Source: Galeopsis tetrahit
Lineage: Eukaryota; Streptophyta; Magnoliopsida; Lamiales; Lamiaceae
Reading direction: 5' to 3'
Length of the DNA stretch: 64,000 nt
Assembly (NCBI GenBank): GCA_963675135.1
Contig: OY776129.1
Coordinates: 73,625,348-73,689,347 of the forward strand
Shown here in pieces: positions 25,810 to 37,781 of this stretch (positions are counted from its first letter, which is position 1; each line of letters starts with the position of its first letter). Both the position numbers and the translations under genes were made by a program. The notes beneath the pieces were generated by a model, which was not told the origin of the DNA, did no database searches, and saw nothing but the letters and a program-made list of their open reading frames with translations.

Positions 25810-26104
25810 TTTCCTCCGTTTCATAAAGTTTATCGCATTTCTCATTTTGTATAGAATTAAAGAACATATTTTTTTGACAAATTTACCCCTCATTATTTTC
25901 TTCCCCTTTCTTCTCTTTTTCCTTTTATTTTTCGACCTTCATTTTTCACCATTTCTTTGACCTTTTCAAAAAAAATCGTAATTAATATATTTCCAAAAGA
26001 ATAGGGGCAATTTAGGGAGATCATTAGTAAAATTAGGAAAAGCGACAAACTTTTTAAAACAAATTTAAAGTCCAAATGCGACAAACTTTTTGGATCGGAG
26101 GGAG
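25810..26104. mobile_element. Stowaway-like MITE
   Basis: Left end TTTCCTCCGTTTCATAAAGT and right end GGATCGGAGGGAG are inverted repeats that continue into GTTT(A/G)TCGCATTT on both sides. Flanks contain TA. Confidence 0.7.
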
Positions 26105-26181
26105 TATTGATTAAAAAAATTAACTATGAAGATATTTGACAATTTAAAGTTAATGAATTTGGCAATATTCAATAATATAAC

Positions 26182-26400
26182 GTTGTGTTTGGAGGGGAGA
26201 ATTTGATTTGAAGTGGTATTTCAAATTAAAAGATTTAAAAATGGGTGGATTTCAAATGACATAATTTTTGTGAGAATTTAAATTAAAAAAAGATAAATAT
26301 TTAAAATACATTCATTTACTTTTTAATCCAAAAAAAAAGTGGAGTGAATTTAAATTATAGATTTAAAACTTATACCTAAATCTTCCCATTCAAACACAAC
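26182..26400. mobile_element. MITE with GTTGTGTTTGGA ends, family unassigned
   Basis: Left GTTGTGTTTGGAGGGGAGAA and inverted right GTTGTGTTTGAATGGGAAGA form imperfect terminal repeats. A solo copy of the same end occurs near 32620. No clear target duplication. Confidence 0.5.
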
Positions 26401-28186
26401 CTAAATTCGGAGTTTATTGCAACATGGTGTTCCAAGTTTGCCTTTTCAGTTTTGTTACTTTTGAATGGGAAGATTTGTCTCAATTTTTTGTTCATTTTAT
26501 AGTTTTATTTAGTTACCAATAGTATTTTAACATTTAATGAAACTTAGAAATTCACTGCCCAATTTGAATAAGTCAAACATTTTTGTACCCATCATTTTCA
26601 AAACGTTCTTTTTCAACCGTCTTTTATTCTTAGAACGTATTTGTTGTTAAAGTACAAAAATAAGTTAAAAAGTAAGGATGAATTCGTCGGAGAAAAAAAA
26701 TATTGTTAGAAGACAAACATATTCGTCTTTGGGGGGAGTGAGTCTTTAAGAATAGTATTGCCATATTTAGTAGAAAAAGGAATTTTAACTTTTTCAAAAG
26801 GAAAAAGTAAGTTACAACTCAATGAAAACCAGTCATTTTATGGAGCTGCAATTTTTTTTTTTTTTTTTTTGAAGAAGCCAATTGCTGTGGTATTTAAAGC
26901 TAAGAAATTTGGCAATATATGTTGAATATATCTAACTAGTAATGATATAGAACTTGTATTCCTTGAATTTTTATAGAACTCAATCACATATATAACTCAC
27001 TTGTACACTTTAGTATATTCAAATAGTAAATTTCATAAGAAATTTATCATCTACTTTTATATTAAAATTGTATATCTAGCAATTTAAGTTCAGAGCTTGT
27101 TGTAAAATGATTATTTATGAAAAGTTTAAAAACAAGTCAAGTTTATAGGTAGGGTCAATAATAATTAAAAGCCGAATTCACAATTCATTGGAGAACAATT
27201 ATGCAAAAAAACAAAACAAAAAAAAATCGCATTACAGAACGTTTTAAGCCAAACACATACTACACATAATGCAAAAGCTTATTGATTGGACTGGGGGTAG
27301 GGGCTACTTGAGTTATGCACAAAGTAGAGAATATCACATGGCTGATGGCTCCCAGTTTAGATTAGATGGTTTATGAATAAGATGTATTGGGTCTACTATG
27401 ATTGCTACTAAATGGCTCTATTATATGACATTGGGTCTACTATGATTGTTACTAAATGGCTCTATTATATGATTAAATGAAACAATGAAACACCTACTTA
27501 CATATTCGGATATGCTCCATTCTACGAACGAGGCAGAACAAGACGATCTATTCTAAATAAAAAGTTATTATTATAAAAATATAGTAGTATATTTATAAAA
27601 GATATTTTCAATTGAAAAATAAAAAATAATATTAAAAGTATTGTTTATAAATTTATTTTTAAAGAAGTTGATAATGATATAAATTTTTAGTTGAAATAAG
27701 TAACCTATTGTATTTCATATTATGTTTTATCTATATATATATGTAGTGATCTAAAAAATATTTAAAATGTTGAATATTTTTTATGTATATGCTATTTAAA
27801 AGTTTAATATTTAAAATGAGACATAAGATTGGAGTTATACTTAGACCTATCTAACATCATTACAATATACTGGATGAGACGATCCAAACAACACTGATTA
27901 GAACGGATCAGAATGGAGCGGTTTGAAATTACACTAGCTAAGCAATACAAGAAAATTTGTAGGTTGAGAATGGGCCATCCAAGAAGCCCAAAAACAAATT
28001 CCCAATAACTTAAGAATGAACCAACCTAAGCCCATTTTCTAGTTGAGAAAATGTAAAGGTAAATTTCTTGAAAGTATTCATAATTCAAAAACTAACATTC
28101 CTTGATTCCAAATTTCAGTAACAAATTGAACGCTACAATCATGTGAATACCAAAATGGTATAGTTGAGAAACATCTATTACTCACC

Positions 28187-30510
28187 TTAAACAATCGTTT
28201 CAACTCGATCACCTACATTACAATCAACAACTGCCAACGTTGTTTTTCTTACATTCTTGTAAGAGTATCTTCTTGCAACAAAGACATAAATACACAAATT
28301 TCCTGTAGTAATTCCTGCTAACAGCCAGTAAAAGTAGTCGAGTCGACTACTATTCAAATCTTTCCCGATCCAACTCTTTCCGCCCTTTTCAGTTAGACGA
28401 TCAACTAAAGTTATCAAAAGACTACAAATAAAATTTGCAGCTCCAATCACACTAAGATACAATGCAATGCCTAAACTTCTCATTGAATCAGGGACTTGAT
28501 CGTAAAAATATTCTTGCAACCCAACGAGGGTGAATCCGTCTGCTATCCCGATTATCAGAAACTGTGGTGCCAACCAAAAGACACTCATTGAAAGTGACCC
28601 TTCTGATGGATTTTTAGCCACAATGCCTAGTCTTTTTCTCTCAACCAAAGCTGCCACAACCATGGTTAGGACGGAAAAACACATTCCTATTCCGATTCTT
28701 GGAAGAATGTTGATGCCTCGTTCGTTACCAGTTACAGTTCTAAAGAACGGGACGAGGACCTTATCATACATTGTGACACAAAATATCATCCCAACTGCGG
28801 CTAAGGCATATGTTGAGGCTGGTGGAATCTCAAAACTTTGAGTGATTTTACGATCAAGAGTCGTGCTTTGTTTGATGAAGAAAGTCGAGCCTTGTGCTAA
28901 GCAAATCCCGAATGGCAAAGCAGTTAACCAAATTGGAATCATGTTCAAAATAAGCTTCATTTCTTCGACTCTAGTGACCGTTGCTAGCCTCCATGGGTCC
29001 CGTTTCTCCATCTCGTTTTCAAGAATCGCAGCCTTATCAAGAAACCTGCAAGAAAGTGTAAAAATCACTCAACCCCTTTTCATCCAAGAATCAGATTCCT
29101 TATAAAAGGGTAAAAATTTCATTTCATACTTAAGTTTATCAGTGTGAACAAGAAGCCTCCCCTGAGTCTTGTCCGATTTAGGAACCTCGTACAGCTGATC
29201 AGATTGTGGATAAGGCAGTTTCCTCTTTTTAAAAGCAGCTACAAGAACATGCAACAATGGAGTAAAAGGACTTCCCATTGGCTTTCTGAAACGATACCAT
29301 GGTATTCCCATGCAAAAGATAAGTATAGTTGAGGCCATCACTATTGTAAGAATGACATCTGCAGCAGCCCAACTGTAATGATCCTGGACGTAAACTATAA
29401 CCGTTACACCAAGAAGAAGGCCAGCACAAAGCATAGAATTCCACCAGTTGAAAAACGACATCTTGTCGATTCGTTCTTTTGGATGATCGTCGTCAAATTG
29501 ATCAGCTCCGAAGCTCTCCAGAGACGGCTTATGCCCTCCCGTGCCTACTGAAATCAAGTATATTGCGAGAAAGAAAAAAATCTCGTGGATCCTACGCGGG
29601 TCTACGCAGGTTTTGGCAGCACAAGGCTTCAAACCTGGGACTACTCGAGACATTGTCAAGAGAATCAAGCCCTGTTTTTGCACAGAATGTGACAAAATAC
29701 TTTTAGATAAGATAATACTATTATATACCGAAAGAATATCATAAAGATAGAAAATAGTGTTACCATGAGATAAACAACCGATGATACTACAACTGTGTAG
29801 AATCGTCCAAGGTAAGCATCAGCTATAAATCCTCCAAATAAGGGCATCAAAGTTGTTACTCCTGTCCAATAATTAACACTCTTTACTGCTGTTTTGAGGT
29901 CATAATTCAGCACTTTTGTCAGGTATATGATCAAACTTGTAGCAATTCCAAAGTAACTCAATCTCTCACTAAATTCAATTGCTGCAACAACACAAAAACA
30001 ACTGTCATTTCAAGTAAAAGCAAATCACACACTAATTTATACTAGGTGCTATCAAAATTTCAAGAAACAACATTTTGCTACATGGGGTTCAAGATTTTTA
30101 CTTGAAATGGATTTTTTTTTTTTTTAAATGAAAATCGAGCTATATGATTTGAGTATTCAAAATTTCAAGAAACAACATTTTTCTACATGGGGTTCAAGAT
30201 TTATACTTGAAATGGATTTTTTTTTTTTAAATGAAAATCGAGCTATATGATTCGAGTATTCAAAATTTCAAGAAACAACATTTTGCTACATGGGGGTTCA
30301 AGATTTTTACATGAAATGGTTTTTTTTTTTTTTTTTATGAAAATCGAGCTATATGATTCGAGTATTGTTACCTATAATGAAAAGAGAAGCCTTCCATGCT
30401 CCGGTTGAAGCCCGTAGAGGAAGTCTTCCTTTACGATCAACAGAGGAATCATGCACCCATTTTTCATCCACACCCTTTGATTCTTGCTTGTTGCTTTGCT
30501 CTATCTCCAT
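28187..30510 (-). CDS. NRT1/PTR family proton-coupled transporter, NPF5.6/5.7-like
   Basis: Four exons on the minus strand: 30510-30372, 29981-29764, 29671-29130 and 29045-28187, all GT-AG and in phase, giving 585 residues. It closely follows Arabidopsis NPF5.6/NPF5.7: KWVHDSSVDRKGRLPLRAST near the N-terminus, the ExxER proton-coupling motif in AIEFSERLSYFG, NYWTGVTTLMPLFGGFIADA, the large FGADQFDDDHPKE loop, and QEYFYDQVPDSMRSLGIAL in the C-terminal half. Twelve membrane segments are expected, as for this family. Members move nitrate, peptides, hormones or specialised metabolites with protons; the substrate here cannot be read from sequence. The start at 30510 (MEIEQSN) is the only ATG fitting homologues. 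Intron 1 holds a triplicated repeat. Confidence 0.93.
30053..30366. repeat. Three tandem copies of about 104 bp in NPF5 intron 1
   Basis: Units begin CAAAATTTCAAGAAACAACA at 30053, 30158 and 30261 and end GATTCGAGTATT. They differ mainly in the length of a T-run. The last copy ends about five bases from the exon 1 splice donor, so the array fills most of intron 1. Confidence 0.9.
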
Positions 30511-33481
30511 TTTTGTCTTGTATGGAGTACTAAACAAAACAAGTTTTTATATATATATATATACTGCAGGTTAATGAAGAAAAATAATTGAGATTAGTGG
30601 CGAGTTGGCAACTTTGGTTGGCTGATATATATATAGGCAAGAATCGTACTGTCTTGAGCTAAACGCCTTTGAATTTCGCACCAATGAGAGACAAATTAAT
30701 AAAATTATAGGTGTAGTGAAAATAACATTCGTTGTCAATGATTGAGATTGAAGAAAAAAAGATTTGATTCCTCCCCCTACCACTATAATTATTAATTGAG
30801 AGTAGTCATTTTTTTGGTCCTAGCAAGGGAATAGGATACATTCCCTATTGAGATCAATCTTTTTCTTGTCGAATTAAAGAGAATAAAGTGGCTTTGTTAA
30901 CGACTTTGCATCAACCTCTACTTCTAAAATTCAATGGAGTGTATACCATGGGATTGAATTTTAAGTGATTTAAATAAAATTATAATTGATTCAGTTATAT
31001 CATGTAATTGAATGCACATGTGTGATTCTACGTTAGTCCAATAGGGGCGCATCGGGATAGTCCAAAAGTAAGAACTCTGATGCACAAATAATTCTAAAAA
31101 ATCATTTCAATACCTTAAAAATGAAAATTGTTAGATTTTGTAGTCACATCCCTTTTGAATAATATGACGATTGTCTGTATTTGTAATCTCATACTTTTTA
31201 AGGGACAAAAAATTAAAAATTGAATAGTACAGTATGTATTTAATAAACGAAGTTTGTTTGCAAGCGTGGAAATTTTGAACAATATTGATTACTGTATATT
31301 AATAAAATAACATAAAATTGATAAATTCTTGTGTCATAGACTCGTAGACTATAGATATCGTGAGGTGAATTTAAATTAAGTGTATTCTATTCATTTGCTC
31401 ACCAATTTTTCATTTTAATCATTTCAGTTGTTATCAATAATCATATACAATTTGTTATACTGCAAGTTTTTGAAAGGAAAAACGTATTAATTTGATCATA
31501 TAATAATAGTATAGATAGTAGACTATCTAAAATTGTGCCGCAAAATTTGAAAAGAAAAATGTTTGACACGAAATTTGGCCTAACTCGTGAATATTATTCC
31601 ACCCCTGCAGAGAATACACGTGATACTTAATTGGTTTTTAGTTAGATTTTGTTCACTTTATTTCTGGTGACTGGTGAGATACGTTCTAATCCAAAATGCC
31701 CTATACTCGTTTTTCCTGAAATCCATCCTACCTATTTCGGTGATTATGCCCCCCACTCATTATTTTATATATAATATACAATTAATTTCGTTTAGGAATA
31801 TGATTATTATTGTAAATTCATTACTTATTTTATCCAGTACAATTTTTTTTTATTATTATTATTATACCCAACGGGTGTTGGTGGCATGTTTTGCATATTC
31901 TATATAATTTTGTTGATCTCCGTATCCAATAGAATTATTTTAGTTGTCACTATACTATACTATACTATACTATACTATACTATACTATACTATACAGCAG
32001 TATGAATTAATATTTTGTCGGTTTTCCTATGTAAAATAAAGCTGGCATGTCAATTTTCAAATGCTCAGTATGTAAGTTTGTTTGACCGCTATATATATTG
32101 CTAGTTGAGGGCTTGATTCTATCATTATAAAAATAATACTAATTAACAAACAATTTTAATAATAATAACCATGGCTAGCGAACAACTTGGATCAATTCAC
32201 AATTTTATTTTATTTTAATCTCAGGTTAATTAATTCAATAAATTCCGGATCGAGTCAAGCTTGTTCTTCCGTGTTAGTTTGCTTTGTCTTGGATACATAA
32301 AATATTCTTAGATATTCATATACCAGAGTAGATAATACAAATGTTTATTGAAATAGGTCAATTCAAATCTTAATCAATGCATTATACAAATGAATGGGAG
32401 GTATCACACAATTTGGCACCATGTCATTGTCTCGTTTCTATAATTAATCTAAATATATTCCATTAAGTGCAATATTATCGATACCCAAAAATATTGTAGA
32501 TAGCTACAAAAACGTTTATAAATGGGTGCAAATTATAACTCATATGAGTTGGTCTCATGGGTAGGTTTAAAACTTAAAAATATTCTCTTACTTAGGTCTT
32601 AGATTTAAAATTCTTAAGGTTGTGTTTGAATGGATTTTAAATGATATTAGTAAGAATTTAAATTTTTTTTTAATTTTAAATAAAAAAATATTAAGTATTT
32701 AAAATTCATTCATTTATCTAGAGCCTAAAGGTGCAAACAATTTTCGAAAAGCCTATTCATACAGAGAGAGATTGAGGTCCTACTAGTAGACGGTGAAAAT
32801 CTCTGAATTAGTTGGTCATTGATCCAAATAACAAGACTTAACAAAATGACAAGGTTGAAAATATCGGTGGAAATATCAATGGATATATCGATATCAGTAA
32901 ATTTAAAAAATTGTGAAAATTTAATAATTTTTTTAATACATAAATTTAACAAAATAATTTAAACACATTTACATCAGTAGATTTATATAAAATGTAATAT
33001 ACAATGTTATTTCATACGGAGTAGGATTTTTATGAAACTTATCCACATTTTTTTAATTTTTTTTTGACATTTTTCGATATTCTTTTGATATTTTGTCGAT
33101 ATTAATTTCAATATTGTTATTGCATACCAATATTTATCGATTTTTTTTATAAATATCGTTTCTATCCCCATATCGATATCGGTGACCACAAAAAATTGAT
33201 ATATCTTGAAAATATGTGGATATTTTCCTCAATGCAAAATGGGTGCAAATTATTGTGCACGTCAGCTGAAAGGATGTGGAGGCCACTCTTACCATTTTTC
33301 AAAAGTCGAGCCCATATCAATCTGTTTCAACTCTAAAATCGAGTCAACTGCTGTCTGTTCAGCCGCAGTGTTCAACTATATATACTCTCATAAATGGTCA
33401 GTAAGTGAATCCCTTTTAAATACTTATTAAAATGATTAATGAATTACTTTTAAGTTGATTTTATATATGTGAACATACAAG
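30511..33481. other. NPF5 upstream region and intergenic DNA
   Basis: AT-rich with a (TATAC)n pentanucleotide repeat of nine units at 31951-31995. No supported gene on either strand. Confidence 0.5.
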
Positions 33482-33650
33482 TTATACAACAGGCACTCTT
33501 GAAAGCAACTGATGATGACAATAGCGCTAACACCAAAATAGTGAGAAAATACGAGAAGGAACATCTGCTTGAACTGGAAAAATTCCACTCAATTAAAAAT
33601 AACTTTGATTCTGCTTTTGCATTCATCCATGGTTTCATTTCATGCACATT
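33482..33650 (+). other. Exon-like block of unknown identity
   Basis: Bounded by an AG and a good donor (GTAAGA at 33651), it reads VIQQALLKATDDDNSANTKI and continues with a charged, helix-prone segment ending AFAFIHGFISCT. The composition is more protein-like than its surroundings, but I do not recognise the family and found no partner exons. The opposite strand is also open for 108 codons. It may be an exon relic or chance. Confidence 0.2.
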
Positions 33651-36548
33651 GTAAGAATATGTTCTTTCATCAAAGTTGAAAATTACGGGTTCACACTTCA
33701 TATAAAACGTGATAACCACATAATTATTTGCCAAGAGTGGTAGGGTAGGGTAGGGTTCTATACGTAATTCTGGCAATGAATTTCATAGGAAACGGATTTT
33801 AGCTCCAAAAATCAAATCAATTATTGTCATTCAGCAAAATCTAGTGGGTACTTTTTGTAAGCATTACCGTGAAAACAAGATTTATTTTTTCAAAAAAAAG
33901 AAAAGTTTTTGTAGCAATAATACATGGCAGTTTTAATGTGCTGGTATTTAAAATGTGATGAATAAATAAGATCCCCTCAACAATTACTTTTGATCTTCTT
34001 ATCCATGTCCAATCGCATGAATATTTTCTTGCCAAACTTCTTTTTTTGTAGCACTTTGCCACATAACTTCAACTTTGTCTTACTCTTTACCACCCAATAC
34101 AATAGTTGCCTGCAGCAGAACTTTCTGCTGGGACTGATTAATTTTCTAGATCAAAAATGAGAAGAAAACATGTGTCATTTCATCCACAAATTATACAAAT
34201 CTCAGCAAATAATCAGCAGAAAGAGGTAATATATCCAAAATTTGTTAATGTAATACCACTAGCAAGATCCTGAACAGAGCCTCAGCCCTCAGGCTATCGA
34301 GGCAGGCTCATTTCATATATAAATCGGTTCAGTTTCCTTCCCACATCATATGATTACACTGATCTACAAACCCGAGAATTCAAATTTAAGATTCTATTCC
34401 AGTTTATAAACCACGACAACATATAACGCAATGTGCTCCTTCAAAGAAATAGCACTAGGGTATAAACAGTTTTCAGCATAAAGATAGCAGAGAAAGATGT
34501 AAATAAACATGTAAAATTGTATTTTAGCATAAAGATAGCAGATGTTAGTCCACTAACCCTAGATATAATTACAATCCTCAATCACAGCAAACTAGTGGGA
34601 GACCATTAAGATGAAGGTTCTGGACATTAGTTATGACATTACTATTTAAAGAAACTACAAGTGCACTGGTATCCCTACAAGGTAGCAGTAATGGCAGCAA
34701 AACATGTAGCATAACCGATTATAATATTGTAAATTATTGCACTAAGATGAAGAATTAGATAATAAACGGAGGAGGATGCACCATCCATTTTGATAATAAC
34801 TTTCCATTTTTGGTGGAGTGAATCACTAGTTAGAGACCAGACAGAAAATTGAAAGGCTAAGTAGTAGATTGAGTCATTGACCGAACTAGGAGTATATTCT
34901 AAGAGAAAATCATTGTTCCACCAATTTATGGCCATGGTATAAATCTGACCAACTCCATTTGGAAAAGATTAGCATGTATATCTTGTTGCAATCATGACAA
35001 TTAAGGGATTGGCTTAGTCAATAGTCTAGATGAACTATTTTGAAGAAAGCGCGTTCACAATAGACAATATGAGATAAAGACCAACTACAGAGAACGAAAA
35101 ACCGTCAAGAGCCAGTTTGGATCTTCTAATGCTATAGTTTTTCATCTCATATTTTATTTCATCGGTAGATGCTAATTGTATAATAATAGTGACATCACTA
35201 TAAACACAGAATCAGCTGGTGAAACGACACCAAAATGAAGCACCACTTATCCAAACTGCTCAAGCATTATAATGTTTTGCTGGTCAAACACTTAAAAAAG
35301 GTATTACCTCTACTTGAATTCTTTACCACAGGAAAGACACGAGTAAAATTACAACTTATTGTGAGGGAAGATAGTGGCTCATCATTTCTGATTCTGCAGG
35401 TCAAACGATAAGAACACTACCCCCACCCCCCAGGATTATTTTATCACAGGAAAGACATGAGTTTTGAATTGAAATTTATTTAGACAGAAAATAGTGGTAT
35501 AATGATGCTTAGGGGAACAAATAAGGATGATGATTGTAGCAACCAGCACTCACCAGGGTGCCTTCAAATCATGTATATTGCAAATGATTAAGGGAGACTT
35601 AATTGGTATACATATAGTGATATAGAAAACAATATGTATATCAAAGCTAGGAAACCCAACTGAACAGGTAGAACAAATTTATAATTCTGAATTGGATAGG
35701 AAAATTAACATTTACAACAAAACAAGTTCAAAACTATTAATTCATTATGAACATTAGTACAATACTACAATGAAGAATTGGAAGTTGGAAGAATATGTCC
35801 ACATTTTCAGGTAGTTAATCTTCAGTGAGTTACTATATAATTCTTAATTAATTTCTAATAAGTTTGTCTTCTGTCAGTGAATCTATAAGTTTTAAGTAAT
35901 TTCTAACAAAAAAATCACATAAAAAAACACATACAGGCATATCAAGTTCACGTGCCCGACTCATATAATTTAGAGGTACAAGCAATTACGGTAGATCAAC
36001 ACCACACAAAATCATCACAGTTTTGATTTTCAAGAGAATCCAAATAGTGGTTCCACCTACCATTAAAAAAATAAAAACTTATTCTGCAGTGGCATCAATT
36101 AGTGGCTTTTATAATATTGGCAAAAAATGATTACTAAGAAAATTGAACACAACGCACCCCTTTCACCCCATTGCAGTGTCTCAGGAAAAAAGAATACCCA
36201 ATAACCAGAGTTGCTTAAGTCGACTTATAGTCCAATAGTTTAGTGGAGCTCATAAACTCAAAGAGACAAAACAGTTCAAAGTACAAATGGAATGCCACAT
36301 GATAACATAATATATTCATTCATTATCTTCTGCACATATTTTATTGCTCAACATATCGATAAGCTAAAACCCCCAACATCATATACATATCTACTAAAAT
36401 GGTTAATGATACCTGAGTGCTCCTAATCTTCAGCTGCCACTGAAAGCCAATAAGAATGACATCAAACTCAAATTTCCCACCATAAGGTTATATCTTTCTC
36501 TACAATGCTTCGATCCTCGTATCACTGTAGCCAGAATCACTTGAATTC
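33651..36548. other. Unique-looking non-coding region downstream of the plastid-protein gene
   Basis: Less repetitive than other intergenic DNA here, but no coding family is recognised. The first 100-150 bases below 36548 should be the 3' untranslated region of the minus-strand gene. A CAG/GTATC donor-like site at about 36411 could indicate a spliced 3' leader; this is speculative. Confidence 0.4.
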
Positions 36549-37568
36549 TCAATTCTCCAATTCAATTTCGTAGCTCCCATCTTTTCGCAAACTCATATCA
36601 AACACTTCTAAATTCATATTTTGATCCTTCTTATTACTGTTACTCCTCCAAACTTCTCCATATGTACCAGCAGGACTTCGACTTCTCCTACCATCTCTGT
36701 TATGGAATCTTGCATCCCCAGACTTCTTTCCTTCTGAATCACTCGAATATATTTTAGCACTTCCCTTATTCCTCGGGCTTCCCTTAAAATTCCGGTTTTG
36801 GCCTTCTTTTGCAACTCCATTCAATATTCTCCGCTCGAGATCACTCACATTTCTTCCATTATCCGAACCATTTTGATTGTTCCTCGAATTCCTATCATAT
36901 CCCTTTCCTCGTAGACCCATTTTCCCCACATACCCACTGATTTCTCCAGGTTTTGAATCTTCTCCCAAAACGTAGCTCTCAAAATCTTCAGATGGAGCAT
37001 TCAATTCTTCCATTTTCCGATACGGTTTAAGGCTATGAACAACCCCTTTCGGGAAAAACCTCGCAGACGGCAAGCCATTATCTGTCCTAAACAGTTCCGG
37101 CCCGTCCCTTTCAGACCACAAATCAAGCCCGCCGGGCTTCTGAAACCTATCAGCCAGTACCTTTACCTGCTCATCAGCACTGACGGAGAACAAATTTGGC
37201 GGCTTCTCGACTGTTTCCCAGGGGCGTTCGAGTTCGGAAACAGCGGCCTTGAGCTCGGCCCGTTTCCTCATTTCGTATATTTGGCGTTCACGGGCCAAGC
37301 GAGCTTTTAGCAACTGCTTTGATTTCTTCCCCTGCATTCTTTTCCACTGCCATTTCGAGACCCCTCCGGGGTAGGTACGCGGACCGCCGCCCATCCGAAT
37401 TGGAGTCATTGTGTAGGGTTTTGAGGTTGGAACATTGAGTGAGAGGTGCGAGAGTTTTGTGGTTAAGCAGAGTGATTGGAATGATATCGGGCCGCCCGAC
37501 AGGCCTTTTGCTGATGAGAGAGATTGTGAGGTTACTGGAATTGAGAGAGACATCTGCAGAATCGACAT
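36549..37568 (-). CDS. Probable plastid protein resembling the N-terminal region of DEAD-box helicases RH26/RH33
   Basis: Single exon, 339 residues. Residues 1 to about 55 are Ser/Thr/Leu-rich with few acids, like a chloroplast transit peptide. Next comes RMGGGPRTYPGGVSKWQWKR, a basic coiled region (LLKARLARERQIYEMRKRAE) and VKVLADRFQKPGGLDLWSER. This order (GGGPRTFPGG, KWQWKRM, LADRF, LW..DGP) matches the pre-helicase segment of Arabidopsis RH33/RH26 as I remember it. No Walker or DEAD motif is present and none is found downstream, so it is a stand-alone protein. The C-terminal third is low complexity, rich in Asn, Ser, Arg and Gly. The role is unknown; RNA binding is only a guess. The stop is at 36549-36551; see findings for an alternative C-terminus. 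A MULE sits 213 bp before the start codon. Confidence 0.75.
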   Translation of the reverse strand: MSILQMSLSIPVTSQSLSSAKGLSGGPISFQSLCLTTKLSHLSLNVPTSKPYTMTPIRMGGGPRTYPGGVSKWQWKRMQGKKSKQLLKARLARERQIYEMRKRAELKAAVSELERPWETVEKPPNLFSVSADEQVKVLADRFQKPGGLDLWSERDGPELFRTDNGLPSARFFPKGVVHSLKPYRKMEELNAPSEDFESYVLGEDSKPGEISGYVGKMGLRGKGYDRNSRNNQNGSDNGRNVSDLERRILNGVAKEGQNRNFKGSPRNKGSAKIYSSDSEGKKSGDARFHNRDGRRSRSPAGTYGEVWRSNSNKKDQNMNLEVFDMSLRKDGSYEIELEN

Positions 37569-37781
37569 ACTCTATGCATCTGCAAATTCGTGTGCAGAAA
37601 CCTGAAAGAGGGTGCGAGCGAGAGAGATGAGATGAAGAGTTCAGAAAATTTGTTGGTGCGTATGAATTGGGCTTTGATTTTTCATCTGAGACGTTATTTA
37701 CAGATGGGCTTCGGCAGTTACAGCCCAGTTTTCTTGGGCTTGTCCATTAATAGGTTGGATCATTGGATTTGAATTCTGAAA

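Larger units (their letters stand above)
24886..28186. other. Intergenic region with several MITEs
   Basis: Apart from the elements listed separately (25261-25475, 25810-26104, 26182-26400), it holds a 44-bp direct duplication at 27386-27473 (ATTGGGTCTACTATGATTG units). No supported gene. Confidence 0.55.
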
